A DNA stretch of 64,000 bases from the NCBI GenBank assembly GCA_000708835.1, contig DF237114.1, positions 1-64,000 on the forward strand, given 5' to 3'. Position numbers and translations under genes: made by a program. Positions within the stretch are counted from its first letter, which is position 1; every line of letters begins with the position of its first letter. Positions 23,902 to 34,900 of the stretch are shown here, one piece after another. Source of the DNA: Klebsormidium nitens. Lineage: Eukaryota > Streptophyta > Klebsormidiophyceae > Klebsormidiales > Klebsormidiaceae. The notes below the pieces were generated by a model, which saw only the letters and a program-made list of their open reading frames with translations, searched no databases and was not told the DNA's origin.

Positions 23902-25647
23902 ATGCAGCTGGCGCCGTTTTGCTCGTCCGCTCGTAGGACGGTATTTGCAGCCTCGGCGGTTCGAAAGCTCGCGGCGGTATCGAATCGAAAATACCGCACA
24001 TTTGCCCTGCCCCGACGGAGAGTCGGGGAATTGGCGGTGTTTGGTAAAGGTCTGACTCCCATTCATTACCACGCAGTCTACAAAGAAGATCATCGTTCTG
24101 CCGCCGCTAGTTTCCTGTCCTTTTTGCCCTCACACTGCCAGCCTTTCCAAGAAAGATTCATAATGGAGCTGGAAGACTTGCCAAAACCCCCTGAGCGCTT
24201 CTACCAGCTAGGAGGGTATGACGTCCTCGAGGATTTCATAGAAGGGATAGGCGAGAACGAGCTTATGCTGGCAAGTCTTCTGGCCCTTTACAACGAGGAG
24301 TACTTGCAGCAGAGGCCTGTTCCCCAGACCAAGGGTTTCAAGAAGCTTGTCAAGCCTGAAGTGTGGGAAACAGAGAACCACAGGTTTTGGTGGCGCAGGC
24401 ATGCAGCATATCTTCTGGGCTGGCAGGGGAGAAGGCAAGAAGGAGAAGGGGATGGCTTCACTGAAGCTATCAACAAGCTGTTGAGAAAGTATTGGGTGAG
24501 TAACTTATGACTTGCCAATCCTTTCTAGGGTTTCTTGCTTGAGAAGCAAAGAAAATTAGTGTACAGGACTGCGGTTGCAGTCAGTGTACTTGGTTGGTCT
24601 ACATTTGGTTTTGAAGCGGGGACAATGTCAAGGGTTTCTCAGGATTCAGAATCCTCATCCTGGTTGACAACAGAAAAGTTGCTTGCCACACTAGATCAGC
24701 TGACAGCAAATGAACGGCATACATTCATGCAGCAGGTTGGGTTGGAGTTTATTCAAGTTCCTTACTGAACGCTGACAAGAAAGACAAGCAGCATTGCCAA
24801 CCGTTGTCAGACCTATACTTCTGTGAAATGTAAGCTAGCGCTGTCGGCTGATGGTTTTCGGCTGGCCGTGGTTGCAGCCTAAGAAGGAGGACAAGAAAGA
24901 AGATCGTGGGCAGGCTACCAAGGAAGAGGGTGCAGCTGAAGGGATTGCACCTACTGACGCACCAGTAGCAGGGGCGTCGCGTGCACTTGCTGTGGACGAC
25001 CGCGCCGCACAAGGGAACCCTAAGGTGTGTAGTTTGGCAAACTTTATCCCTGTTGGGATTATGAGAAGGGTATGCCACACAATCTCAAGAAACCCTCTTG
25101 GTATCCTTCTACAACATACAACCGGCTGCTTGCGCACATGTGTCTGGACCTTCAAGAACGGTGCGATGTGATGAGTGTCTAAAAGGGTGCAAGGTGGTGA
25201 TTGTTTGTTGCGCTGCCCTTACGATGACTCATTCTTCTATTTCAGAAAACTCAAAGGGGGCCTGTAAGCCGAGTTGTGGTCAAACGCCGCAAGGTGAAGG
25301 CCGGTCGTGCGCGGATTGCTCGCTTGGAGGACGAAGAGGTGAGCCGGTTATGGATGATCACTTGAGGAGTTGGCGAGCTTTGCGAATCTCGATGCACTTC
25401 ATATAGCGTGCTGTAACAGCCAGGCCTAAGACCATTTCAAAAAACATGCTTTGATGTCCGATGCCTCTGGTTGGTACTGGCAGCTCTGTGCAACATCGCT
25501 GTCAAGGCTCCTGTCTTGAAGCTTCTCTTGCTTGTATGCTTGCAGGACAGCCCCTCTCCCTCTGTGAAACCAGCCTTCATTGCTTCGGATGCGGAGACCG
25601 AGCCCCCCTCCGAGGATGACAACAATGTGAACTCGCCCCGTGCTTGA
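23902..25647 (+). CDS. Unknown protein, possibly organelle-targeted, 5 exons
   Basis: Exons 23902-24495, 24529-24735, 24878-25024, 25246-25338 and 25546-25647 all join in phase 0, giving 380 residues. Donors are GTGAGT, GTTGGG (weak), GTGTGT and GTGAGC. The first intron is only 33 bp. The first 40 residues (MQLAPFCSSARRTVFAASAVRKLAAVS) are Arg/Ala/Ser-rich with no acidic residue, as in plastid or mitochondrial targeting peptides. The body is helical and aromatic (RFYQLGGYDVLEDFIEGIGE, FWWRRHAAYLLGWQGRR). Residues 268-380 are charged and probably disordered (PKKEDKKED, VVVKRRKVKAGRARIARLEDEE, acidic end). I do not recognise the family. If the weak second donor is skipped, the protein stops soon after at VGLEFIQVPY. 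An inverted partial copy of exon 1 lies near 31.1-31.5 kb. Confidence 0.7.
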
Positions 25648-25718
25648 GGTGGGTCCGTTTCTTTGATCGTGTCAAAGCATGGACATGTGGTATTGCAATT
25701 TAGGGGACAGAGATGGTG

Positions 25719-26131
25719 GTTGCTTTGCGTCCGCCAGACCTTTTGTTTTTTGGGGGGTGGGAATTTGGTTGCGTCGCGTCCACCAGACCTTTTGTTTTTT
25801 GGGGGGGTGGGGGGCAGGTTGTGATGCGTCCGGCAGAGATGAATCTTCCCGGGGGGGTGTTACAAACAAGTTGTGTCGCGCCTGCCAGACCTTTTGTTTT
25901 CTGGGGAATGGGGGCAGGTTGCGATGCATCCGCCAGAGATGTAGTTTGGATCCGGGGGGGTGTTGCGAACAGGTTGCGTCGCGTCTGCGGTACCTTTGTG
26001 CTCAGGGGGCGTGGGAGCAGGTTGAGGTGCGTCTGCAAGAACTTTTGTTTTCGGTGGGGTTGGGAGCAGCTTGCGGTGCGTCCGAGCGAGCTTTTGTTTT
26101 CTGGGGGGGTGGGAGCAGCTTGCGGTGCGTC
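25719..26131 (+). repeat. Minisatellite, about 50 bp x 8
   Basis: The landmark TTGCGNNGCGTCC recurs at about 25719, 25769, 25819, 25870, 25919, 25974, 26022, 26071 and 26120, a spacing of 48-55 bp. A typical unit continues with GCCAGACCTTTTGTTTT and a G-run plus TGGGAGCAGG. The plus strand is strongly G/T-biased, with runs of up to seven G. The array begins about 70 bp after the stop codon of the preceding gene, so it may lie in its 3' UTR. Frames stay open through it by composition, not because it is coding. Confidence 0.85.
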
Positions 26132-26419
26132 ACATTGAAACGTGTCATTCTGTTGTGGATTGTCCTGCCAGATCTGCTGTCTTTACAAACTAATATGGAG
26201 AGTCAGATGGAGTACGCTACTGTTTCATGCTTGTGTGGTTCAGTTGTGAGGGGCAGGTTATCGTCGCGCTTTGCCAGATTCCGATTTCGGGGGATATATT
26301 TCGTGACTCGTTTTACAGCAACATTGGAAAACTTTGCTACAGCCGGACAGTCTACAAGAATCTGTCTGCAATGCTCACAACTTCAGAATTCCGTTGTACA
26401 GGGAGACTTGCGTGTTGCG

Positions 26420-28762
26420 ATGGCCACGCCGGAGGGGACATCCGGCGGCCTCTCGTTCGGAGCGGCGATGGCGGCGAGGAGGAGCGTGAAGAAGGCGGCG
26501 GACAAAAGACAAGTTGCTGCCGCGAGTCTCGCAAGTGTGGCCTCCGTCAGCGTTGCAAGTGGTTCAGCCCCTAGGTGTTGGAAGGGTCGTTTAGAGCCGT
26601 CGGGTAGCTCCCCGGTTCGCACTAGAGGGGAGGAACTTGTGCGTAAACCGGAAGCATACAGTCCAGGGATGCGCGTCGTAGGAGAGAGTCGGGGAACTGG
26701 GTCGGTCGGAACCGATAACCGGGTTGTAAAGCGAAGGCTGGTCTCCAAAACAATCGGCCCGCTGTATGCACGCCCAACTATCATAAGGCGGGCTCCCGCA
26801 TGTAGGCCACGTCCTCGTGCCGAGAATGATGCCCCTTCCATGCCCACAGGGAATCGGATTGTTAGCATGAAACTTATGGCTGACTTTCTAGAGACCACTT
26901 GCTCGAACTGTGAGTTTGGCGGGCGGCTGCGCCTAATAGGGGAGGATAAGAAGATGGGCTTGGCTAGCCGGTTGCTTTTTGAGTGCGCTTGCGGTAAGTC
27001 GTACTCTTTTGAGACGACCGAGGAAGTTGCAAGCGCGCCGGGGGTAAGGGGTCGAAAGGCAAGGGGCATCAACTATCAGGCTATAGTCGGCGCAATAGCC
27101 ACCGGTAGCGGGTTGAAGGGCTTGCAGAAATTGATGGGGTGCCTGAATGTGCCCTCGTCCGGACACGACGCATTTGATGCGGCAATGGAGAAAGTCATAG
27201 AGGCGATGGAAATCCTGTGCGATAGGTCTTTCAAAGAGGCCATCGATGAGGTCATCCGACGCCTTGAAGAAAACGGGGAAGTGCCGCTAAGGATAGTGAC
27301 GGAGCAAGGGAAAGAGGCGTCGTTGTTTTGGGCCATCGCGGCAACCTTTGACGGCGGTTGGCCGAAACGGGGCACGCGGTCGGGGGGGTATAACTCTCTC
27401 GGGGGGATGGCGGCGTTGATGAGCGCGCTAACGGGCAAGGTCCTGCAAGTGGAGGTGTTGAACACGCGGTGCGGGATCTGTGACCAAGCGGAGGACCTCA
27501 AGACGGAACCCCCCGATCACCGGTGCCACCGGAACTACGCTGACAGCGCGAAGTCGATGGAGCCGGAGGGAGGCGTGCGGATGCTCGAACGCATCACGAA
27601 ATTCGGGTGTGTTGTACGCGATCTCATCGGGGATGCCGACTCAAGCGTGATGGCCGCTGTAAGGGAGCGCTTGCCGCCATGGATTGCAAATGTGGTCGAG
27701 AAGGCGCTTGATATCGGCCATCTCAAAGGCAATCTATATGATAAGATGACGAAATTGAAAGCGTCACAATTTAAGAAGGATAGGAAGGCCTTCACGGATG
27801 GGCAAATACGAGCTGTAAGCTCGTATTTCGCCGCGGCAATTCTCAGTAACCGCGGCGACCGCGCAGCAGTCAAGCAAGCGCTGGAAAGCATAGTCCCCCA
27901 CCTCTTCAACGAGCACGATAAGTGCAAAAAGAAGAGGCACCCGGAGGATGAAGAGGGTTGGTGCAAAGCCGGTTTGGAGCCCGATCACGTTCCGAACCGG
28001 TTGAAAAATCACGGCGGCTAGTTCACCGGAGACAATTTCCGGAAAGCGTTGGAAGACCTCATTGGGCACTATGTGCAGCCGGCAATGCTCGATCAAATTT
28101 ATAAGGGTTACTCGAGCAATCAAAGCGAAAGCCTCCATAACACAGTGGGAGTATTCGCCCCAAAAAGGTTGCACTACTTGAGGTCGGGTTCGTATTATCT
28201 CCGGGTCCTAGCCGCGTGCTTGAGCAAAAACCATGGAGAGGGATGGGAGATAGCTCTTCTAGAGCAGCTAGGGGTCAATAGTGTTGCCGAGCTTGGGTCG
28301 CCGGGCGAGTTGATTTTTAAAAAGTTGAAGAGAAATAATAGGAAGCAAGTGGAGCGGAAGATGCTCGTGCCCGTAAAAAGGCGCCGGCTGCAGTTGAAGC
28401 AAGCGCGGCATAAGAGAAACTGGCACGAAGAGCAGAAGGACGGGGGGCCGCATGCCATGTACGGCTCGGGGATGCACGAGCTTCCACCGAGCATGCCCGA
28501 GCGGACCGCGCCGCAGGCGGCGGTGCCAGAGACGCCCGAGCCGGAGGCAGTGGCGGGGCCAGGGGCGATGAGCCGCGCATGTGCTGTCGCGACGAGCGCA
28601 TCCGCGTTGGGGCAAGTTGTCCAAGTTACGTCGGCGGCCGAATACGAGGGCCACTACATTGACCATCCCGTTGTCAAAAAGCGCACTTTAACTAGGTACA
28701 TTTCGGGGTCCCGAACTTTCCGCTGGCTGGGGCTGGCACCGTCCGATGAGTGCCACGTATAG
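26420..28762 (+). pseudogene. Mutator-like DDE transposase, interrupted by one in-frame TAG
   Basis: From ATG 26420 the frame runs 533 codons to TAG at 28019-28021, then continues in the same frame to TAG at 28760-28762 (781 codons in all). The protein resembles the Mutator-like transposase domain family (the type seen in many animals and protists). It has CSNC...CACG zinc-type cysteines, AATFDGGWPKRG (Asp311), LIGDADSSV (Asp405/Asp407), HRCHRNY, DEEGWCKAG, and after the stop SNQSESLHN (Glu570) and LRVLAACLSKNHGEGW. These fit a D-D-E catalytic set with the stop between the second Asp and the Glu. The first 150 residues and the tail are basic and low in complexity. Host-like GC-rich codons and the single lesion suggest recent loss, strain variation or a base error. 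Element termini were not found. Confidence 0.85.
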
Positions 28763-28942
28763 GGACCGAGTCCAAGTCTGTCAGAATTGCACTTGTACAC
28801 TGCGGCAGTACTTTCTCCGTCGAGTGTACTCGGAAAATTCAAGGTTACAAGAATTCACCGTCGGCAGGTTTATCCTAGCTGGCGGTACTAGCCGAAGGCT
28901 ACCGCGCGGGCCGTACCGGGCATTATTTACAGCCTACTCAAT

Positions 28943-29733
28943 NNNNNNNNNNNNNNNNNNNNNNNNNNNNNNNNNNNNNNNNNNNNNNNNNNNNNNNNNN
29001 NNNNNNNNNNNNNNNNNNNNNNNNNNNNNNNNNNNNNNNNNNNNNNNNNNNNNNNNNNNNNNNNNNNNNNNNNNNNNNNNNNNNNNNNNNNNNNNNNNNN
29101 NNNNNNNNNNNNNNNNNNNNNNNNNNNNNNNNNNNNNNNNNNNNNNNNNNNNNNNNNNNNNNNNNNNNNNNNNNNNNNNNNNNNNNNNNNNNNNNNNNNN
29201 NNNNNNNNNNNNNNNNNNNNNNNNNNNNNNNNNNNNNNNNNNNNNNNNNNNNNNNNNNNNNNNNNNNNNNNNNNNNNNNNNNNNNNNNNNNNNNNNNNNN
29301 NNNNNNNNNNNNNNNNNNNNNNNNNNNNNNNNNNNNNNNNNNNNNNNNNNNNNNNNNNNNNNNNNNNNNNNNNNNNNNNNNNNNNNNNNNNNNNNNNNNN
29401 NNNNNNNNNNNNNNNNNNNNNNNNNNNNNNNNNNNNNNNNNNNNNNNNNNNNNNNNNNNNNNNNNNNNNNNNNNNNNNNNNNNNNNNNNNNNNNNNNNNN
29501 NNNNNNNNNNNNNNNNNNNNNNNNNNNNNNNNNNNNNNNNNNNNNNNNNNNNNNNNNNNNNNNNNNNNNNNNNNNNNNNNNNNNNNNNNNNNNNNNNNNN
29601 NNNNNNNNNNNNNNNNNNNNNNNNNNNNNNNNNNNNNNNNNNNNNNNNNNNNNNNNNNNNNNNNNNNNNNNNNNNNNNNNNNNNNNNNNNNNNNNNNNNN
29701 NNNNNNNNNNNNNNNNNNNNNNNNNNNNNNNNN
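28943..29733. other. Assembly gap (791 N)
   Basis: A run of N lies just downstream of the transposase and upstream of the acidic ORF. The true length is unknown. The gap may hide the rest of that ORF, and possibly other parts of the element. Confidence 0.99.
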
Positions 29734-30163
29734 GGGCATTCGGCCAGTGTTGACAGCTGGGGACGAATCGGGTGAGTCGGAAGGGGAGTCCGACAGCGAA
29801 GAGGAGTTGGAAACGGTGTTGGGGAGAGAGGGTTTCGAAGTGCCGGCGCCAGGGTACGACACCTCGTCGGAGTCGGACGACGAGGAAGACCGTGTTGGTT
29901 TCGAGGAGAACGCGATAGTCGAAGATGCCTCCGATGGGGAAAAGGAGGACACGTCGGAAAGTGAGGAAGATGATTCGGCGAAGCGCGTCGAATTGCCGGC
30001 CATCGTCGGCTTTCGGCAACGCCGGCCAAGTCGGAAGGCATTGGAGTCCGCTTCAATAAGCGAACTTCCGGTGGCAAAGAGGACAAAGCGGGAGGTTAGC
30101 CGAGACATATTCGACGTAACATGGGCTGTGCAGAGAGGACGGTCGAAAAGAAAGCAGGCATAG
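29734..30163 (+). CDS. Acidic low-complexity protein, 5' end lost in assembly gap
   Basis: An open frame leaves the gap and ends with TAG at 30163 after about 142 codons. It is dominated by Glu, Asp and Ser (GESEGESDSEEELETV, TSSESDDEED, TSESEEDDS) and ends with a basic stretch (RQRRPSRKALES, AKRTKREVSRD, RGRSKRKQA) that looks like a nuclear localisation signal. No domain is recognised. Given its place after the transposase on the same strand and its similar codon use, it may be the C-terminus of a second element-encoded protein. It could also be a host gene split by the gap. No start can be assigned. Confidence 0.5.
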
Positions 30164-30640
30164 CTGTAAAGGGAGTGTCCGGAGACTTTGCAGCATGTTC
30201 GGCATAAAATAACGGGCCTCCGGATTCAAAATCGCGAACATTTGAAGAAGCTAAGCATGACGTATTGAGTAATGAGCAATGAAATGTCATACGAAGTGCT
30301 TTGCTCTTCCAATGCCTCGAAGTAGAAGTACATCATGGTATATCTTCATGGAATAATGCAGTGGCGCTGCCTAGACGCCTGAGGCATGCATTTCGCGCCT
30401 TTTGGCGAGTGTACGATGCTCAAATTGCATGTCACAACACCCTAGATTACATAATTGTTGCTTGGAAGTCATACATGAAACTTTTCATTGGTTATATGAC
30501 GTTGAAGAAGGATTTCCATGTCATATTCGACAGGTGCTGCAGTTCTGCGCCAGTTTTTGCTGTTCAGGGCCTATTTTCTTTGGATTTTTGTGGACTTTTT
30601 TTGACACGATAGAATGCTTTCAACCAAGGGGGTTTATGCA
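30164..30640. other. No gene recognised
   Basis: AT-richer sequence than the preceding ORF. Short overlapping ORFs (30301-30662) have no motif. The 3' terminus of the Mutator-like element may lie here but no inverted terminus or target duplication could be identified by eye. Confidence 0.4.
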
Positions 30641-30838
30641 TGGGGGGAAGCTGGGATGCTAAAATGATTTTGTGCATTATTTTTGAACGGAGATGTGCAC
30701 CGCTAGCACTACCTTTTCTTATCACCAGCAGCAGACTGGCGCAGTTTGCTGCTGGCACAAGAGAAAGCAAGGCTGGCGGTGCACATCTCCGTTAAACTCG
30801 GGATTTGAGCACGCAGGCGGGATCCCAGCTTCCCCCCA
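30641..30838. repeat. Long imperfect hairpin (foldback), 198 bp
   Basis: Several nested arm pairs share one centre near 30739.5. The outer pair is TGGGGGGAAGCTGGGAT (30641-30657) with its exact reverse complement at 30822-30838. The middle pair is AACGGAGATGTGCACCGC (30686-30703) with 30776-30793, perfect over 18 bp and extendable to 22 with one mismatch. The inner pair is CCAGCAGCA (30725-30733) with TGCTGCTGG (30747-30755), flanked by CTTTTCTT / AAGAGAAAG. Between outer and middle pairs are equal 28-nt segments that do not pair. No target duplication is evident outside. It could be a degraded foldback element or a small-RNA precursor. Confidence 0.8.
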
Positions 30839-31084
30839 TTGGTCGATACTGGTGTTACACGTCATTCTGTCGTGAGAATTTGCGCCTAGCCATATGGTCA
30901 AAGTAGGGGGGCCAAAAGGCAAAAATGGTACTGTATGCACTATTGCCAGACCTTACTGGCTGGGCTTAGGGTGGCCGAGGAGTGGTTTGGGGGGGCCCCT
31001 AGACCCCCCCTGAAGGATGCAAAAGACTCGACTCAATTTGAGTCGGTTATGACCAAGTTACGCCATGGGAACCCCTGTTCCGAG

Positions 31085-31106
31085 CTGGAATTACCGTCCT
31101 ACCACC
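31085..31106 (+). repeat. Direct repeat left of the gene-fragment copy
   Basis: CTGGAATTACCGTCCTAC plus CACC. It matches 31479-31500 at 21 of 22 positions (T versus A at the seventh). Confidence 0.85.
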
Positions 31107-31495
31107 GAACAGGCCTCTGCTGCAAGTACTCCTCGTTGAAAAGGGCCAAAAGACTTGCCAGCATAAGCTCGTTCTCGCCTATCCCTTCTATGAAATCCTC
31201 GAGGACGTCATACCCTCCTAGCTGGTAGAAGCGCTCAGGGGGTTTTGGCAAGTCTTCCAGCTCCATTATGAATCTTTCTTGGAAAGGCTGGCAGTGTGAG
31301 GGCAAAAAGGACAGGAAACTAGCGGCGGCAGAACGATGATCTTCTTTGTAGACTGCGTGGTAATGAATGGGAGTCAGACCTTTACCAAACACCGCCAATT
31401 CCCCGACTCTCCGTCGGGGCAGGGCAAATGTGCGGTATTTTCGATTCGATACCGCCGCGAGCTTTCGAACCGCCGAGGCTGGAAATACCGTCCTA
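31107..31495 (-). pseudogene. Inverted partial copy of exon 1 of the gene at 23902
   Basis: On the minus strand this segment repeats about 389 bases corresponding to 23934-24322. It encodes the same run, from FGKGLTPIHYHAVYKEDHRS through ELEDLPKPPERFYQLGG to LASLLALFNEEYLQQRP. I saw only a couple of differences, for example Tyr to Phe in LLALYNEEY and one C/G near the end. There is no start of its own, no splice donor and no remaining exons, so it is a fragment. High identity means it arose recently. Direct repeats of 22 bp frame it. Confidence 0.9.
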
Positions 31496-31500
31496 CCACC
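31479..31500 (+). repeat. Direct repeat right of the gene-fragment copy
   Basis: CTGGAAATACCGTCCTAC plus CACC. Its first 18 bases coincide with the end of the copied gene segment (source CTGCAAATACCGTCCTAC, minus strand near 23933-23950). The repeat is therefore partly gene-derived. Confidence 0.85.
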
Positions 31501-31987
31501 TTAAGTCAAAAATGAGTTCAATTTCTTCAACTTCAAATTCAATTCTCTTCAAGTTCAAGATGGCGGCATTAGGGTTTGCTTCATTTGCTGGATCCTAAGC
31601 CCTATTAAATTTGTAGGGGACTTCTTTTGTGCAGGTCGTCAGGAAGCTGCAGAGCTGCATCTTTTCCAAGTTTCCTTTGCAGTCTTTTGATCTGGCGCCT
31701 TCGTGGTTCAAAGCGACAGCACTATGTAATGGACATTTATGCGGAAAGCTGCTGAGGACACTTTGAAGCATTGTTGAAGGCTCCCAGTACATCCAGATTG
31801 AAGCTTGGTTTTGGAAAAAGAGCATTTTGTAAAATTCGAAAAGCGGCTTGCCAGCGAAACCCGAGTCACATGGGAGCAGAAAGAGCTTCAGAGAATCTGG
31901 ACCTGAGATACCATCTGTCCAGTATACAATGTTTCATGCGCGAGCAAAATAAGCAAATCACATTCCTTGTCAAGGCGGGAAGTAGAT

Positions 31988-34900
31988 ATGGGGGCATGCT
32001 TCAGTAAAGGTTCGAGGAATGTTTCTGAAAAGAGGTCAGAGCTACACAAAGAGCCGGACGGGCCTGGTAGCCTTGCGGCACGAATTGCAAACGGTGAATT
32101 TGAGAAGATGAGTCAGGCAACATTGAGCCTGGCAAACGGCAGAGTGGGGATGGAGCTGAACGCACAAGTGTCAGACGCGCAGATGCCGCTTATCCTGGAG
32201 CTCTTCACTTCTCAGGTTGGTTCAAGTGCTCATGCCTCCTCGCATTAAGTACCTTCAGCAGTTCAAGTAAAGTGCTAGAGACAGGACATTGAGCAGATTT
32301 CCGCAAAGTGTCACTTGTCTTGTGATTAATTCGTAGCTCATCCGATGAGACAGTTGTGATCAGTGCCTTCTAAGCAACTGAAATGTTGAGCTTTGTGAGC
32401 ACGATTTATGCAATGCCGAGCTTGGAGCTTGACGGACTGGTAGAAGAATCCTCTACTGACTGATGGCAAGTGGTGTGAAGGCAAGTGGTGGTGGCTATTG
32501 ATTACGGGTTTGAGCGGTAGCTACTGGAATGTTTCTTATCAGTATACATTTAGGCGTGTTTGAAGAAAAGGTCCATGACAGGTGACACATATCTTGTTGA
32601 GCCATCATCGATTACTTTGCCTGGCAGCCACAGACGGTGCCTTGCTCTGAAACCTTGCGTTTACAATCCAACGTCAGGGATCTGGGTTCCTTCTTTTACA
32701 TGATAAGGAAGGACTGCAGTGACCCTTTTCTACAAATAATGCAAGCGCGTATTGTGTGGAAGGTAGGACGTTCCCCGATCAATTTTGTTCAGGGTGCTTT
32801 CCTGTTTGAGCCGTGATCCTTTTTTATGTCCTTCAAGATTCCTGGTTTTCTCTAGTAAGCCTGTCGTGTCTGAGACCTGAGTTTGTGTTGCATCTTGATA
32901 TGAATCTTTCTGCAGAGGCTTTGTGAAAGAGCACTGATTGGCTGGAAGGCAGAGCAGATGCATGTCATGCGCGCTTGTCTAACTCGCTTGTCTAACTCGC
33001 TTCTTGTCATCCCCGTGTCTCTTTCAATGCCAGCAAGAGCATAGAATCTGCTCTTTCACCGATTATAAAGTTTTTACCCTCTCACCCGACTGATCTGAGA
33101 AACCCACACCATCTGCAGGGTTGTTCTTCGTGCCCCCCCGCCGACGACCTCCTGAAGCATGTCGCAAAGCAGGGGGCCATCAGCGGGATTCCAGTGATCC
33201 CCCTGGTGTACCATGTGGACTACTGGGACCACCTCGGTTGGACGGACCCCTTTGGACGGAAGGAGTGGACGCAACGGCAGAGGACGTACGCAGAGAAACT
33301 AGGGGAGGGAAAGAAGGTGTACACACCGCAGCTGGTGATCCAGGTGAGCGGAAGGAAGATTGAATGTAAGCTCGGGGTTAAGCGCTCAATCAGTTTGCTT
33401 GACAGTCTACTGTCCCCATGTCTTTTGGATTGAGATGGGCTTCAGAGTAGTCCACCTGTGATTGGTTTCTTAAGCCACACTGCCAGTACTATTTTTCTTA
33501 AAAGCCGAGTTTCAGGTTGACACCTTGAACTCTGAGTCAAAGTTTGGGCCTGCCCGCTGTTGTGCTCTGCATGCTTCCAAGAATCTAGCAGGAGCATCAG
33601 GGTCGGCGTTTGCAGCTTTGCGGCATCGCAGTCATGATTGTAGAACAACAGATATCTTGTAGTAACAACCTTCCAAACCAAATGACCGTCAGTTTGCCGA
33701 GCGTCTGCTTTTGACTGACTCGAAATTGCATTCTGGATGCTGCAGGGATCTGTCGGCGAAGTGGGCTCCAAGAAAGATGCCATCGTCCGAAATGTGTCAC
33801 AAGCGGCCCGGTACCCCCCTTTCACGGCCAAGGTGAGCAGACAACGAGGTGTACTAAGTATGCGGAGTTGACGGTCTACGCAGAAATGGGGCCAGAGGCG
33901 ACAGAACGAAGACTTCACATAACCGTTGTTCAAACGTGGTGATGCTGTTGGGGTGGAAAATCGCCTCCAGGAATGAAGTCGAGCATCCCAGAGTTCCTTT
34001 TTCCTCGCCTGTTAAAGACAGCGCGGGGTTGTATCCAGAGAACACGGAGAAGCGGTGCGTTAAGATGGTGGAGCGCGGTTTTGGAACTAGCTGTGCACTA
34101 AAGCACGTCCTTTTTGTGAAGACTGACCGCGTTTCCTGGTGGGATTGTCCTGTTGGGGATCGTCCTCTTTCTGCACGTCCTCTAGTTTGCCACGAAGGCA
34201 GGATTTGGTCATACTCCTTCCTTTTGGATAACTCTTATACGGTTTGGTCCTCCTTGATCCGTTTCTCCTCTCCTCTCTAGAATCGAAACCAAGTTCGATC
34301 GGCACAACGTGAAACGGTTCGCTCTTTCCGCTTCCGGGTGTTTGTATCATTTTCTCAAACCCTTCTCGTCCCTTTTATCGGACTTAAGTCCAATTTACAC
34401 GACCCGGAAACGTTTTTCAATCCTTTTCAGATTACTCGGATTGCGATAATTCTGTTTCGCATTAGCCAGGCTTTTCAATTACACCAAGTCTTACGACAAC
34501 TCCGTCTTAACCGAGCGTTGTTGTCAAGCTTCTCACCTCAGAGATCAACCAGACCTTTCATTTCATATTGCACCAACTCAGGTTGACGACTACGTGTGGT
34601 CATGTCTCCGCCGCACGTCCCCCAAAAACGAGGTCGGGAGTATCCAACAAGGAGTACTACATGTCTATCCGTTTGTTCCCTTTTCTGACGCTTCATTCGC
34701 TCCTGTAACCTCCCTCCAGATCGAGGTAGAGCTTGACCTACACAGCCTGGAGCTCGAGGTCGACCTGACGATGCAACCGCTGCCTGCGGCCTACGCTTCG
34801 CTGACGTCATCCGCTGACGTCATGGTAGCCCTGTACGAGGACGGGCTGCGGACGGACGTGCGGTCGGGGGAGAACTCCGGGCGGTCCCTGGAGAGCGTGC

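Noticed and set aside
25679-26419. N-terminal extension of the transposase frame through the minisatellite
   Set aside because: The frame is open only because the G/T-rich repeat lacks stops. The translation is repetitive (QTFCFLGG type) and a good ATG lies at 26420.
28746-30108. Long ORFs across the N run
   Set aside because: They are open only because N codons contain no stops.
31029-31045. 17-nt palindrome CGACTCAATTTGAGTCG
   Set aside because: Perfect but short and isolated. It could be a binding site, but nothing supports a role.
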